64,000 nucleotides of DNA from an uncultured Pelagibacteraceae bacterium (GCA_902588925.1 CACIRB010000005.1:1-64000); one strand, 5' to 3'. Positions 27,438 through 40,425 are shown, counted from the stretch's first letter. A program made the numbers and translations. The notes: generated by a model from the sequence alone, not told the origin.

Positions 27438-28445
27438 TTAATATAAATCTGAATACTTTAAAATAGTATCTTTCTTTAAATTTTTTTTTGCTATTTTACC
27501 TATAATTTTTTTGTAATCTTTTGAAGGTATGCCAGTTCCAGGTCTCTTAGAGAAAAAATTTTTTTCAGATAATTTTTCACCTTTTTTTATATCAGATGTA
27601 GTAACAAGACTTCTCCTTGCCCATTTTCTTATAGGCAATTCCTGAGTGTAAATTTTTTTATTATTTCCAATTGCCTTTTCTATCAACCGAACACTACTTA
27701 CAAGTATTTTTAAATTTTCAAAACTTATTGAAACATCCTTGTCTGGTCCATTATTAAAGCCATCCAAATATACATGTTTTTCTATAATTTTAGCACCTAA
27801 AGCTACTGCAGCTATTGAAGTGTAAATTGAATTGGTATGATCTGAGTGACCTATTACAAAGTTTTTATATTTATTTTTTAAAAATTTAATAAAACCAAGA
27901 TTAATGTCTTCAATTTTTGGAGGATATTCGCTTGTACAATTTAATATTGCAATATCTTTTAATTTTTTTTTTGTAAAATATCTACACATAAAATCTATTT
28001 CTTTTACTGAAGACATTCCAGTAGAAAAGATAATAGGTTTTTTAAATTTGATTAATTTTTCAATAAACATTAAGTCTGTAAATTCACCTGAGCCAACTTT
28101 AAAAAAATCCACATTCAATTCATTTAATTCTTGAGCTGCTTTGTATGAAAATGGGGTACATAAATATTTTATTGAATTTAACTCACAAAATTTTTTAAGC
28201 TCATAGTGATCTTGTATTGTAAGTGCATATTTTTTTAAAAAATTATAAAGAGACATTTTAAAATTTTTTGATTTAGGAACTCTTTTAAGCATTTCTTCAT
28301 CTGGAATGTGATGTTGAAATTTAATTACATCTGCTCCACATTTCTTAGCTTTCAAAACCATTTGTTTTGCTTTCTTCAAATCTCCAAAATGATTATCACA
28401 AGCTTCAGCAATTATTATTGTTTTATTTTGGTTAAAAAAATTCAT
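27438..28445 (-). CDS. NeuB-family nonulosonate synthase (paralogue 3)
   Basis: The protein has 335 residues. IIIAEACDNHFGDLKKAKQM, VIKFQHHIPDEEML, FFKVGSGEFTDL, FSTGMSSVKEI, IGHSDHTNSI and IEKHVYLDG are NeuB barrel motifs. The SAF domain begins near ARRSLVTTSDIKKGE. GPDKDVSIS replaces the GPDH segment of the other two synthases, and Cys-Asp replaces Gly-Val before the Asn-His of the first motif. These changes suggest a different acceptor sugar. It is the first gene of the tight run down to 23303, so the promoter should lie in 28446-28682, where I see no strong one. Confidence 0.86.
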   Translation of the reverse strand: MNFFNQNKTIIIAEACDNHFGDLKKAKQMVLKAKKCGADVIKFQHHIPDEEMLKRVPKSKNFKMSLYNFLKKYALTIQDHYELKKFCELNSIKYLCTPFSYKAAQELNELNVDFFKVGSGEFTDLMFIEKLIKFKKPIIFSTGMSSVKEIDFMCRYFTKKKLKDIAILNCTSEYPPKIEDINLGFIKFLKNKYKNFVIGHSDHTNSIYTSIAAVALGAKIIEKHVYLDGFNNGPDKDVSISFENLKILVSSVRLIEKAIGNNKKIYTQELPIRKWARRSLVTTSDIKKGEKLSEKNFFSKRPGTGIPSKDYKKIIGKIAKKNLKKDTILKYSDLY

Positions 28446-28479
28446 AAATTTTAAATTAATTGAAATATTTTTTTTTCAT

Positions 28480-28660
28480 TTATTTTTTTAATATTACAAA
28501 ATTATCAGTTATTAAACCATCTAGTTTTGAGTTATAAAAAACAATAAATGCATCTTTTAAATTTATTTTTTTAAAAAACAAGTTTTTAATTGATTTTAAA
28601 ACTCAGTCTAAAATATGTCACTATCTATAAACCACCAGAACCAAACCTTTGCTCGATATC
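28480..28660 (-). pseudogene. Possible decayed gene remnant with hairpin in the 28446-28682 spacer
   Basis: This 237-base spacer has no intact gene. On the minus strand an open stretch from about 28599 to 28480 reads without an ATG and ends KDAFIVFYNSKLDGLITDNF plus a few residues and a stop. Nearer the PLP gene another frame ends EQRFGSGGL then stop (28625-28651). Around 28650-28668 the strand GCTTGATGAGATATCGAGC can fold into a 7-bp stem with one T-G pair, not followed by a T-run. These could be ends of lost genes left by island recombination, or chance. I do not recognise the parent genes. Confidence 0.25.
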
Positions 28661-28682
28661 TCATCAAGCTTTAGGAAAATAA

Positions 28683-29504
28683 TTAAGATGTTTTTTTTAA
28701 CATTATTTTTTGCACTTCAGATAAATTATTTAAAGCAGAACCACTAAGGACACAGCAAATTTTTTTATATTTAATTTTATTTAAAGATCCAATAATTGCA
28801 CTAGATGATCCATCAACAAATATTCCTTCTTTAGCTAATAAACTAAAACCTTTGATAATTTCTTTATCGTTTGCTTTAATTAAATTTAATTTTCCATTTT
28901 TTTTTTTATTTTTTATTTCAGTTAATGAAAATGCATTTATACTTTTTGCTAATTTTGATTTTGAGTAAACACCATAAAATTTAGGTTGTTTTAAATTTTT
29001 ACTTAAACCTAATAAATGACTGCCATTATTAACACTTGAAACAATACACTGAAATTTATTTTTTTTTTTTAAAATTTCTGAAGTAATGATTCTGTTAGCA
29101 TCAAGCTTTTGCTCATACACACCAGGATTAGCACTCAATATTTTATTTTCTTTAAAAAAATTATTACTTTCATAATACAAATTTTTTAAAGAAATTTTTT
29201 TTAAAGTAACCTTAGCGCCTAGTTCCTCTAATAGTTTTATAAGATAAGTTTTTTTATTTAACCAAACGAAACACTTTAGATTATTTAATCTTGCATAAAA
29301 AGCCAGCGAAATCGCTAAATTTCCTGTAGAAGCACAACCTATCTTTTTATATTTTTTTTTTGTTGCTAAATTTATAAGTTTTATACTTTCTCTGTCTTTA
29401 TGAGATCCTGTTAGATTTTGACTTTCGAGTTTTAGATAGACTTGTTTGTCAAAATGTTTGGATATTTTTTTTGAAAAAAAAAAATTATTATTTGAATATA
29501 TCAT
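28683..29504 (-). CDS. PLP-dependent enzyme, threonine synthase-like (fold type II), short
   Basis: The protein has 273 residues, shorter than typical threonine synthases (350 or more). LESQNLTGSHKDRESIKL carries the PLP lysine in the Ser-x-Lys-Asp-Arg motif. GCASTGNLAISLAFYAR is the Ser-Thr-Gly-Asn phosphate/substrate loop. IVSSVNNGSHLLGLS is a divergent glycine-rich PLP phosphate site, and CCVLSGSALNN ends the fold. Beta-replacement or elimination of a hydroxy or phosphohydroxy amino acid is the usual chemistry. It lies 52 bases from galE inside the glycan island, so it could make an amino-acid substituent for a sugar. Function unknown. Confidence 0.7.
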   Translation of the reverse strand: MIYSNNNFFFSKKISKHFDKQVYLKLESQNLTGSHKDRESIKLINLATKKKYKKIGCASTGNLAISLAFYARLNNLKCFVWLNKKTYLIKLLEELGAKVTLKKISLKNLYYESNNFFKENKILSANPGVYEQKLDANRIITSEILKKKNKFQCIVSSVNNGSHLLGLSKNLKQPKFYGVYSKSKLAKSINAFSLTEIKNKKKNGKLNLIKANDKEIIKGFSLLAKEGIFVDGSSSAIIGSLNKIKYKKICCVLSGSALNNLSEVQKIMLKKTS

Positions 29505-29556
29505 TTTTACATACTGTATATTAATATAAGAACATTAACGTTTAATTTTAATTATA

Positions 29557-30549
29557 TCACATAAGTTTTTTAATATCTAACACAGACTGATTTAAATCAA
29601 ATTTAGCTTTCCAATTTAATTCTTTTAAAGCTTTATTAGAATTACAAAACGAAATTGCAACATCGCCTTTTCGTCTTTTAATAAATTCATAAGGAATTTT
29701 TGTTTCTGTTAGTTTTTCAAATACTTTAATTAAATCCAAAACACTTGATCCTTTGCCTGTTCCAAAGTTATAAATTTTTATACCTTTTTTTAATCGATTA
29801 TTTTTTATCATTGCAACATGACCGTCCGCTAAATCCATAACATGAATATAGTCTCTAACTCCTGTTCCATCTTTGGTATTATAATTTTTACCAAATACTT
29901 TTAATGATTTTAATTTTCCTTGTGCCACACTTAAAATGCTAGGAAATAAATTATTTGGAACACCTTGGGTATTTTCTCTAATAAGGCACGATGAATGATT
30001 GCTTATTGGGTTAAAGTATCTAGCAATTCTTACACTCCATCTGTTATCAGAGTTTACGAGATCTGCTAAAATTCTTTCGATTATATATTTTGTACTACCA
30101 TAAGGATTGTTAGTATTTCCAACTTTTGAGGTTTCTTTAAGAGGTAATTTTTGTAAATCATTGTAAACATTTGCTGAAGAACTAAATATAAGTTTAAAAA
30201 CTCTACTATCCTCCATACTTTCTAACAGTGATAGAGTAGATATTATATTGTTATTAAAATAATGTAATGGCTTTTGAATGCTCTCAGCTACAACTTTAGA
30301 GCCTGCACAATGAATTACTGCGTAACATTTTTTTCTTTTAAAAATTGTTTTTAATTTTTTTTTATCTCTAATATCAACTTTAAAAAAAGAAATTTTTTTT
30401 TTAATAATTTTTTCTAACTTCTTTATTACACTCTTATTGCTATTTGAAAAATTATCTAAGATAATTGGGTTATAATTATTTTTTGCTAGAGAAATTGCGC
30501 AGTGTGAACCAACGTAACCTGCACCGCCAGTAATAAAAACATTTTTCAC
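29557..30549 (-). CDS. galE: UDP-glucose 4-epimerase
   Basis: The protein has 330 residues, the normal GalE length. NVFITGGAGYVGSHCAISLA binds NAD, FSSSANVYND supplies the catalytic Ser, and NPYGSTKYIIE supplies Tyr-x-x-x-Lys. RYFNPISNHSS and GTGVRDYIHVMDLADGHVAM are GalE signatures. It interconverts UDP-glucose and UDP-galactose, or their N-acetyl forms, for surface sugars. It is the first island gene after the 23S rRNA on the same strand, about 160 bases downstream of the 23S 3' end with no obvious terminator between, so read-through from the rRNA promoter is possible. Confidence 0.92.
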   Translation of the reverse strand: MKNVFITGGAGYVGSHCAISLAKNNYNPIILDNFSNSNKSVIKKLEKIIKKKISFFKVDIRDKKKLKTIFKRKKCYAVIHCAGSKVVAESIQKPLHYFNNNIISTLSLLESMEDSRVFKLIFSSSANVYNDLQKLPLKETSKVGNTNNPYGSTKYIIERILADLVNSDNRWSVRIARYFNPISNHSSCLIRENTQGVPNNLFPSILSVAQGKLKSLKVFGKNYNTKDGTGVRDYIHVMDLADGHVAMIKNNRLKKGIKIYNFGTGKGSSVLDLIKVFEKLTETKIPYEFIKRRKGDVAISFCNSNKALKELNWKAKFDLNQSVLDIKKLM

Positions 30550-30580
30550 TATTATTTTATATCTGTAAATACATTAAAAA

Positions 30581-30608
30581 ACAAAAGTATAAAAACAAAA
30601 GTATAAAA
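30581..30608. repeat. Two perfect tandem copies of a 14-base A-rich unit
   Basis: ACAAAAGTATAAAA occurs twice head to tail, followed by a partial third copy (ACAAATA). It lies in the spacer between the 23S gene and galE, at the core/island boundary. It may simply be slippage in A-rich DNA. Confidence 0.7.
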
Positions 30609-30711
30609 ACAAATATCTGATTTAAATTTTTATTAATTTTATTAAAAAAATATCTAAAAAATAAAGCAATTAATTATTATCAATATTATAGTAAAAATTT
30701 TTTTCAGTGCA

Positions 30712-33468
<2,757 letters not shown>

Positions 33469-33595
33469 CACAGAAAAAAATTCTGTGTTGAATCAAATTT
33501 TTATTTTGAACATTAGCTAATAACATTACTAATGTTCGGATATAGATATTGATATTAATTATATATTATTTACAGTTTTTAATAACTAAGTGTTT

Positions 33596-33671
33596 TGGTG
33601 GAGGATAGCGGGATCGAACCGCTGACCTCCTGAATGCAAATCAGGCGCTCTCCCAGCTGAGCTAATCCCCC
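33596..33671 (-). tRNA. tRNA-Ala(TGC)
   Basis: In reverse complement the cloverleaf is clear: acceptor GGGGGAT pairing with ATCCTCC plus encoded CCA, D-loop AGCTCAGCTGGGAGAGC, anticodon arm CTGATTTGCATTCAG with anticodon TGC, and T-arm GCGGTTCGATCCCGC. The length is 76 bases with CCA. It lies in the 16S-23S spacer, 12 bases from tRNA-Ile. Confidence 0.97.
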
Positions 33672-33683
33672 ATGATCTTAAAT

Positions 33684-33761
33684 TGGTGGGCCGAGAAAGA
33701 CTCGAACTTTCGACCCCACCCTTATCAAGGGTGTGCTCTAACCAACTGAGCTACCGGCCCC
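33684..33761 (-). tRNA. tRNA-Ile(GAT)
   Basis: In reverse complement: acceptor GGGCCGG-type stem starting GGGGCCGG, D-arm AGCTCAGTTGGTTAGAGC, anticodon arm ACCCTTGATAAGGGT with anticodon GAT, T-arm AAAGTTCGAGTCTTT and encoded CCA. The length is 78 bases with CCA. The Ile then Ala order in the 16S-23S spacer is standard. Confidence 0.97.
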
Positions 33762-33857
33762 TATGCAAAGAGAAACACTACTTTAAGAAGAGAAATGAGG
33801 ACGGTCAACATTACCTGTATATTATTTAGAATGAAATTTTACTTTCATTCATCCTTA

Positions 33858-35333
<1,476 letters not shown>

Positions 35334-35669
35334 AAAAACGGCGCACACTAGCTTCCATATAAATTCTAAGAATAAAATTTATATGTGATTGAAGTGTGTA
35401 CGACAAATTTTTGGTAACCTTAACCGTCCACACTTCTCTTCTTAAATTTTAACTTTTTAAATAGCTAATTGAGCAAAAAGGCTCAATAATTCTCATTTAT
35501 TTATTGTGCTAACAATAATTTTATTGAGAAAGTCCAGTGCTTATAGGCTAAAAATAATGGAAATCAAGCATTTAAGAGTAAATTTTTAAATAAAAACAAC
35601 CCATTTTAAGGGCTTTTTTTTGATTTTTAAAGCTCTCTAAACTAATAATTGTGTTCGCTTAAATATAAA
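35334..35669. other. Non-coding rRNA leader and divergent spacer
   Basis: No gene is seen in these 336 bases. Read on the minus strand the segment holds, in order, the candidate rRNA promoter (35540-35567), an A/T palindrome CAATAATTTTATTG around 35512, and a perfect 7-bp hairpin (35468-35487, ATTGAGC with GCTCAAT, 6-base loop). The hairpin lies where antitermination hairpins often sit, but I cannot identify a convincing boxA. The 5' arm of the 16S processing stem follows (35423-35446). A short C3/G3 hairpin next to a T8 run lies around 35600-35625. It could act as a weak terminator or be incidental. Confidence 0.6.
35540..35567 (-). promoter_or_regulatory. Candidate promoter of the rRNA operon
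   Basis: On the minus strand TTGATT (35562-35567) is followed after 16 bases by TATAAG (35540-35545), a good sigma-70 pair about 200 bases upstream of mature 16S. It precedes the leader hairpin and the processing stem, as expected for an rRNA operon. Not verified by mapping. Confidence 0.55.
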
Positions 35670-36962
35670 ATGTTAAAAAATATAATAAGTAAAATTAAGA
35701 AAAATTTTGAAGTTTTTAGCTTAATTTTATTAATTCTTATTACAGCAATCTCTACAACTTATTTTAATTCAAAGAAAAAAGAAAACGCAGAAGTTTATGA
35801 TAATTTTATTGATAACATTTACTTTAAAAAAACGCTCACTCATATTGTTGAAAACCTTGAGCCAAAATACAAAAAAATAAAACATAAAATAAAATCTGGT
35901 GAAACATTTGATAAAATTTTGGAGAATTATCTAATACAAAAAAAAGAAATATTAGAAATAAAAAATGCTTTAAAAAAAAAAGTTAACCTTAACAAATTGA
36001 ATACTAAACAAATTATTGAGTTTAGCTTAGATAAAACTAATAATCAAATTAATGAATTTACTTTTCAAATATCAAATAAACAAAAAATATTTTTAGTAAG
36101 AGATAACTCTAATAATACTTTTAGTGATGAAATAATATCAATTAAATTAAATAAGAAAATAGTCTACAAAGAAAACTTAATTTTACAAAGTCTATATAAA
36201 GCTGCTACAGATGAAAAAATACCAGCAAATATAATAATTGAATTTGCAAGGATATATGGTTTTCAAGTAGATTTTCAAAGAGATATAAGAAAAAAAGATA
36301 AGTTTCAAATAATGTATGAAATTTTCCTTAATAATAAAAATGAAATCATTGAAACAGGGGAAATACTTTTCGCTAACTTAAAATTGAGTGGTCAAGATAA
36401 TGGACTTTATTATTTTGATAAAGAAGGAAGCGAAGGACATTATGATAAAAATGGTAAGAGTGTTAAAAAAGCTTTAATGAAAACCCCAATTAATGGGGCA
36501 AGACTTTCATCTCCTTTTGGCATGAGAAAACATCCTATTGATGGATATAATAAAATGCATAGAGGTACTGATTTTGCAGCACCAACAGGAACGCCTATAA
36601 TGGCATCTGGTGATGGCGTTGTAAAAAAAGCTGGGTGGTGTGGTGGAGGTGGAAACTGTGTAAAAATAAAACACAACTCAACTTATCAAACAATATACGC
36701 TCACATGTCAAAATTTGCTCGTGGCATTAAAGCAGGAGTAAGAGTAAAACAAGGTCAAACAATAGGATATGTTGGTTCCACAGGTAAGTCTACGGGACCT
36801 CATTTACATTACGAAGTTATTGTAGATGGAAAAAAAGTTAACTCTCAAAAACTAAAGCTTCCTTCAGGTAAAATATTAAAAGGTGAAGAAAGAAAGTTAT
36901 TTGAAACACAAAAAATTAAATTAGATGTTCTTAAATCTGAAAAGATAATAGGTTTAAATTAA
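35670..36962 (+). CDS. M23-family peptidoglycan endopeptidase, membrane-anchored
   Basis: The protein has 430 residues from the ATG at 35670. An upstream TTG at 35649 would add seven residues but lies before the natural MLKNIISKIKK start. A single membrane segment (about residues 16-34, VFSLILLILITAISTTYF) leads to a LysM/OapA-like region (KIKSGETFDKILENYLIQKK). The C-terminal M23 domain has RLSSPFGMRKHP, MHRGTDFAAPTGTP (zinc His and Asp) and GPHLHYEV (the His-x-His). It probably cleaves peptide crosslinks in the periplasm, like MepM. It is transcribed away from the rRNA operon. Confidence 0.9.
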   Translation: MLKNIISKIKKNFEVFSLILLILITAISTTYFNSKKKENAEVYDNFIDNIYFKKTLTHIVENLEPKYKKIKHKIKSGETFDKILENYLIQKKEILEIKNALKKKVNLNKLNTKQIIEFSLDKTNNQINEFTFQISNKQKIFLVRDNSNNTFSDEIISIKLNKKIVYKENLILQSLYKAATDEKIPANIIIEFARIYGFQVDFQRDIRKKDKFQIMYEIFLNNKNEIIETGEILFANLKLSGQDNGLYYFDKEGSEGHYDKNGKSVKKALMKTPINGARLSSPFGMRKHPIDGYNKMHRGTDFAAPTGTPIMASGDGVVKKAGWCGGGGNCVKIKHNSTYQTIYAHMSKFARGIKAGVRVKQGQTIGYVGSTGKSTGPHLHYEVIVDGKKVNSQKLKLPSGKILKGEERKLFETQKIKLDVLKSEKIIGLN

Positions 36963-37396
36963 TTAACTTCTGCTGCTGTTTCAGTGTTAGGATCTACGTT
37001 AGAGTTGTCTTTTAAATTTTTTTCAGATATATCATTATTTTCTGTTAGCTCATTAGTGTTTAATCCATTTTCCTCAGACTTTTCTAAATTTCTTTCTCTT
37101 TTGTAGCTTTCTCTTTCATTTAGTATTCTTGTAAAATGATCAGCATGCTGAAGGTAATTTTCAGAGAGAATTTTGTCACCATTTGATAAGGCCTCTCTAG
37201 CTAAATCATTATACTTTTCGATCAATTTTGGTGCATTATGATTATTTCTACCTGGGGACTTTCTTTTAAAATTATCACCATTAGAAAAATTTGAACTAAA
37301 TTTCTGCCTGTCGCCGTTAGATTTAAAATTTCTATCATTTCTTCTAAAATTATTTCTTCTATTGGTGTTATTACTATTATTCCTAAATGTTACCAT
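36959..37396 (-). CDS. DUF4167 domain-containing protein
   Basis: The protein has 145 residues. The first 50 or so are Asn/Arg-rich and look disordered (NNSNNTNRRNNFRRNDRN). The conserved DUF4167 core follows at about residues 54-95 (APKLIEKYNDLAREALSNGD and LSENYLQHADHFTRIL). The C-terminus is acidic and Asn-rich. The family is common in alphaproteobacteria and of unknown function; the basic N-terminus hints at nucleic-acid binding. Its 3' end overlaps the convergent peptidase gene by four bases, and it lies 11 bases downstream of prmC on the same strand. Confidence 0.85.
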   Translation of the reverse strand: MVTFRNNSNNTNRRNNFRRNDRNFKSNGDRQKFSSNFSNGDNFKRKSPGRNNHNAPKLIEKYNDLAREALSNGDKILSENYLQHADHFTRILNERESYKRERNLEKSEENGLNTNELTENNDISEKNLKDNSNVDPNTETAAEVN

Positions 37397-37407
37397 GATT
37401 TAAATAA

Positions 37408-38250
37408 TTATACTTTCGTGCAAATTATGCATCGATCATTATAAGCAAGATCTTTTAGAGCACTATTTATATAAAATCCCTCTTTTTTTAATAATTTAAT
37501 TACTTTATTTTTTTGATCAAAACCAATCTCTAAAATAAATTTACCATTTTTTTTAATCAGCTCAGATGACTTTTTAATAACTTTTCTGATTTCTGATAAA
37601 CCATCTAATCCACCATTTAGCGCTATTTTTGGTTCAAACTTAGCAACTCCTTTATCCAAATATTTCAATATATGTTTTTTAATATAAGGAGGATTAGAAA
37701 CAATTAAATCATATTTGCCCAAAGTAAATTTGTCAACATTAGATTTATATAATTTTAATCTATTATGAACTTTTAAATTAATTGCATTCATATTAGCTAT
37801 TTTTAAACAATTTTTACTTATATCTATTCCAATTCCATAAAAATCTTTCCTTTCACTCAATATGGATAAAAGTATACATCCAGATCCTATACCAATATCT
37901 AGAATACTAAGTTTACTTTTGTTTTTTGTTAAATTTAAAATACTTTCAACAATTAGCTCGGTATCTGGACGGGGTATTAAGGTATCTTCTGTTATAATAA
38001 ATTCTGAATTCCAAAATAACTTTTTATTAGTTAAATACGATATTGGCTTACCTTTAGACCTTTCATCAATAAGTTTTTTAAACAAATTTAAATTTTTGTC
38101 TTCTATTTTATTTTGTGCATTTAGTAGTAAATATTTTTTATCTTTCTTAATTACTTTTGACATTAAAATTTCTGAATCTAAATAAGGATTTAAAAAAAAT
38201 TTATTTTTTAAAATTTGAGCACCTTGATTTATCGCTGATTGAATATTCAT
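37408..38250 (-). CDS. prmC: Peptide chain release factor N5-glutamine methyltransferase
   Basis: The protein has 280 residues. The N-terminal helical domain is followed by LIPRPDTELIVES, ILDIGIGSGCILLSIL (SAM motif I) and LIVSNPPYIKK, the N-P-P-Y motif that holds the substrate glutamine amide. PrmC methylates the GGQ glutamine of release factors. It starts directly after the stop of prfA, its substrate's gene, on the same strand, the usual arrangement. Confidence 0.95.
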   Translation of the reverse strand: MNIQSAINQGAQILKNKFFLNPYLDSEILMSKVIKKDKKYLLLNAQNKIEDKNLNLFKKLIDERSKGKPISYLTNKKLFWNSEFIITEDTLIPRPDTELIVESILNLTKNKSKLSILDIGIGSGCILLSILSERKDFYGIGIDISKNCLKIANMNAINLKVHNRLKLYKSNVDKFTLGKYDLIVSNPPYIKKHILKYLDKGVAKFEPKIALNGGLDGLSEIRKVIKKSSELIKKNGKFILEIGFDQKNKVIKLLKKEGFYINSALKDLAYNDRCIICTKV

Positions 38251-39324
38251 TTATTTTAAATTACTTAAACTTTCTTCTTGTGCTTGCAATGTAAGTGACT
38301 CGATCATTTCATCAAAAGCTTCACCTTCAAGAAATTCCTCTAATTTATGTAAGGTTAAATTTATTCTGTGATCTGTAACTCTTCCTTGTGGAAAATTATA
38401 AGTTCTAATTCTCTCTGATCGGTCTCCAGTGCCAATTTTGGTTTTCCTATCTTGTGATCTCTCTTGATCAATTCTTGACCTTTCGAGTTCATATAATCTT
38501 GCTCTTAAAATTTTCATTCCTTTTGCTTTATTTTTATGTTGTGATTTTTCATCTTGCTGAGAAACTGACAATCCTGTAGGAATATGAGTTATTCTAACAG
38601 CACTATCTGTAGTGTTAACTGACTGTCCACCTGGACCACCTGCTCTGAACACATCAATTCTTAAGTCAGAGTCATTTATTTTTAAGTCCACTTCCTCTGC
38701 TTCAGGTAGTACTGCAACAGTAGCCGCGGATGTATGTACTCTTCCTTGTGTTTCAGTATCTGGAACTCTTTGAACTCTATGCACACCACTCTCATATTTT
38801 AATGTTGAATATATATTTGTACCTTTAATAGACGCTATAACCTCTTTCAAACCTCCAGCATCACTTCTTGAAATAGAAATAAGTTCTAATGACCACTTTT
38901 TTTTATGACTTACTTTTTCATACATTTTAAAAAGGTCTGAGGCAAATAGACTTGCTTCTAAACCTCCGGTCCCAGCTCTTATTTCAATTATTGCATTTTT
39001 TTTATCAGCTTCATCTCTTGGTAGTAGAAATAATTTTAATTTTTTTTCGTTAATCTCATGTTGAGATTTTAAATCAACTAATTCCAACTCAGCCATATTT
39101 TTTAATTCTTTATCTGAAGTATTGTCCTCTAAAATTTTCTCTAATTCCTGCTTTTCATTTTTAAATGATAAATATTTTTTCGCATTTAAAATTATTTCAT
39201 TAACATCTGAATATTCTTTCGACTTTTCAGCAAATAATTTATTGTCTAAGTTTCCTGATGATAGATCTTTTTCTAACGTAGAATGTTTTTCAATTAATTC
39301 TTCAATAGTTTTTGTTGGTATCAT
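38251..39324 (-). CDS. prfA: Peptide chain release factor 1
   Basis: The protein has 357 residues. [20 protein letters not shown] carries the GGQ motif that enters the peptidyl-transferase centre. [20 protein letters not shown] includes the P-x-T stop-codon recognition tripeptide, here Pro-Asp-Thr, of RF1 type (RF2 has SPF). It terminates translation at UAA and UAG. It is followed with no spacer by prmC and preceded 2 bases away by ispG. Confidence 0.96.
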   Translation of the reverse strand: MIPTKTIEELIEKHSTLEKDLSSGNLDNKLFAEKSKEYSDVNEIILNAKKYLSFKNEKQELEKILEDNTSDKELKNMAELELVDLKSQHEINEKKLKLFLLPRDEADKKNAIIEIRAGTGGLEASLFASDLFKMYEKVSHKKKWSLELISISRSDAGGLKEVIASIKGTNIYSTLKYESGVHRVQRVPDTETQGRVHTSAATVAVLPEAEEVDLKINDSDLRIDVFRAGGPGGQSVNTTDSAVRITHIPTGLSVSQQDEKSQHKNKAKGMKILRARLYELERSRIDQERSQDRKTKIGTGDRSERIRTYNFPQGRVTDHRINLTLHKLEEFLEGEAFDEMIESLTLQAQEESLSNLK

Positions 39325-39326
39325 TA

Positions 39327-40421
39327 TTAATTTTCTAATTCAGAAGCTTTTTTTTCAACTTCAGCTACAACTTTATTAACTATATCTTTAGTTAATACTT
39401 TTTCACTTTGTACCCCAGATAGATAAAGCATATTATTACCTTTTCCACCTCCCGTTATTCCAATATCAGTTAAAGCAGCTTCACCAGGACCATTCACAAC
39501 ACAGCCAATTATAGATAGAGTAATTGGGGTTTTTATATGAGATAATTTTTCTTCTAAAATTTTAACTGTATTAATCACTTGAAATGCTTGTCTTGCACAT
39601 GATGGGCAAGAAATTATTTTAACTCCTCTATTTCGTAATCCTAAAGATTTAAGTATTTCATTTCCAATCTTAACTTCTTTTACAGGATCATCTGATAAAG
39701 AAACTCTCAAAGTATCACCTATACCATCTAATAATAATGAACCTAATCCTATTGAGGACTTAACACTTCCTGATATAAAACTTCCAGCCTCAGTTATACC
39801 AAGATGAAGAGGATACTTGGTAGCATCGGAAAGCTGTCTGTAAGCTGCAATCGACAAAAATACATCAGAAGACTTTACGCTTATCTTGAAATTAAAAAAA
39901 TCTTGATCCTCTAATATTTTAATGTTTCTTTTTGCACTTTCTACTAATGCCTCAGGGCATGGCTCTTTGTACTTCTCTAGAATATCTTTTTCTAGTGAAC
40001 CTGCATTAACTCCTATTCGAATTGAACAGTCATTATTTTTTGCTGCACTTAAGACCTCATGGATTTTATTTTTATCACCAATATTTCCAGGATTTATTCT
40101 TAAACACTTAGCTCCATTTTCTGCAGCCTCTATAGCTCTTTTATAATGAAAATGTATGTCTGCAATTACAGGTATTTGAACATTTTTTGTAATTACTTTT
40201 AAGGCTTTTGAGGAATCTTCATCTGGACAAGAAACTCTAACCAGGTCAGCACCCTCATCGTGAATTTTATTTATTTGCTCTATGGTAGCTGAAATATCTG
40301 TAGTTAGAGTATTGGTCATTGATTGAACTGATATTGGATTATCACCACCAACTTTAACATTACCAACTTTAATTACTTTAGTTTTTTTTCGATTTATATT
40401 TCTAAATGGTCTTACATTCAT
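39327..40421 (-). CDS. ispG: 4-hydroxy-3-methylbut-2-enyl-diphosphate synthase
   Basis: The protein has 364 residues, the standard bacterial length. [17 protein letters not shown] is the conserved N-terminus. Iron-sulfur ligands are visible in [12 protein letters not shown] (two Cys) and [13 protein letters not shown] (third Cys plus catalytic Glu). The enzyme converts methylerythritol cyclodiphosphate to HMBPP in the MEP isoprenoid pathway. It sits between lysC (4 bases upstream) and prfA (2 bases downstream) on the same strand, so these four to six genes are probably one transcript. Confidence 0.96.
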   Translation of the reverse strand: MNVRPFRNINRKKTKVIKVGNVKVGGDNPISVQSMTNTLTTDISATIEQINKIHDEGADLVRVSCPDEDSSKALKVITKNVQIPVIADIHFHYKRAIEAAENGAKCLRINPGNIGDKNKIHEVLSAAKNNDCSIRIGVNAGSLEKDILEKYKEPCPEALVESAKRNIKILEDQDFFNFKISVKSSDVFLSIAAYRQLSDATKYPLHLGITEAGSFISGSVKSSIGLGSLLLDGIGDTLRVSLSDDPVKEVKIGNEILKSLGLRNRGVKIISCPSCARQAFQVINTVKILEEKLSHIKTPITLSIIGCVVNGPGEAALTDIGITGGGKGNNMLYLSGVQSEKVLTKDIVNKVVAEVEKKASELEN

Positions 40422-40425
40422 AAGT

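Noticed and set aside
1..30549. CRISPR array or mobile element in the island
   Set aside because: Poly-A/T runs are frequent, but no regularly spaced repeats, inverted-repeat ends, transposase or integrase frames were found.
35597..35625. Strong terminator next to the T8 run
   Set aside because: Only three G-C pairs plus weak pairs are possible, and no gene clearly ends there.
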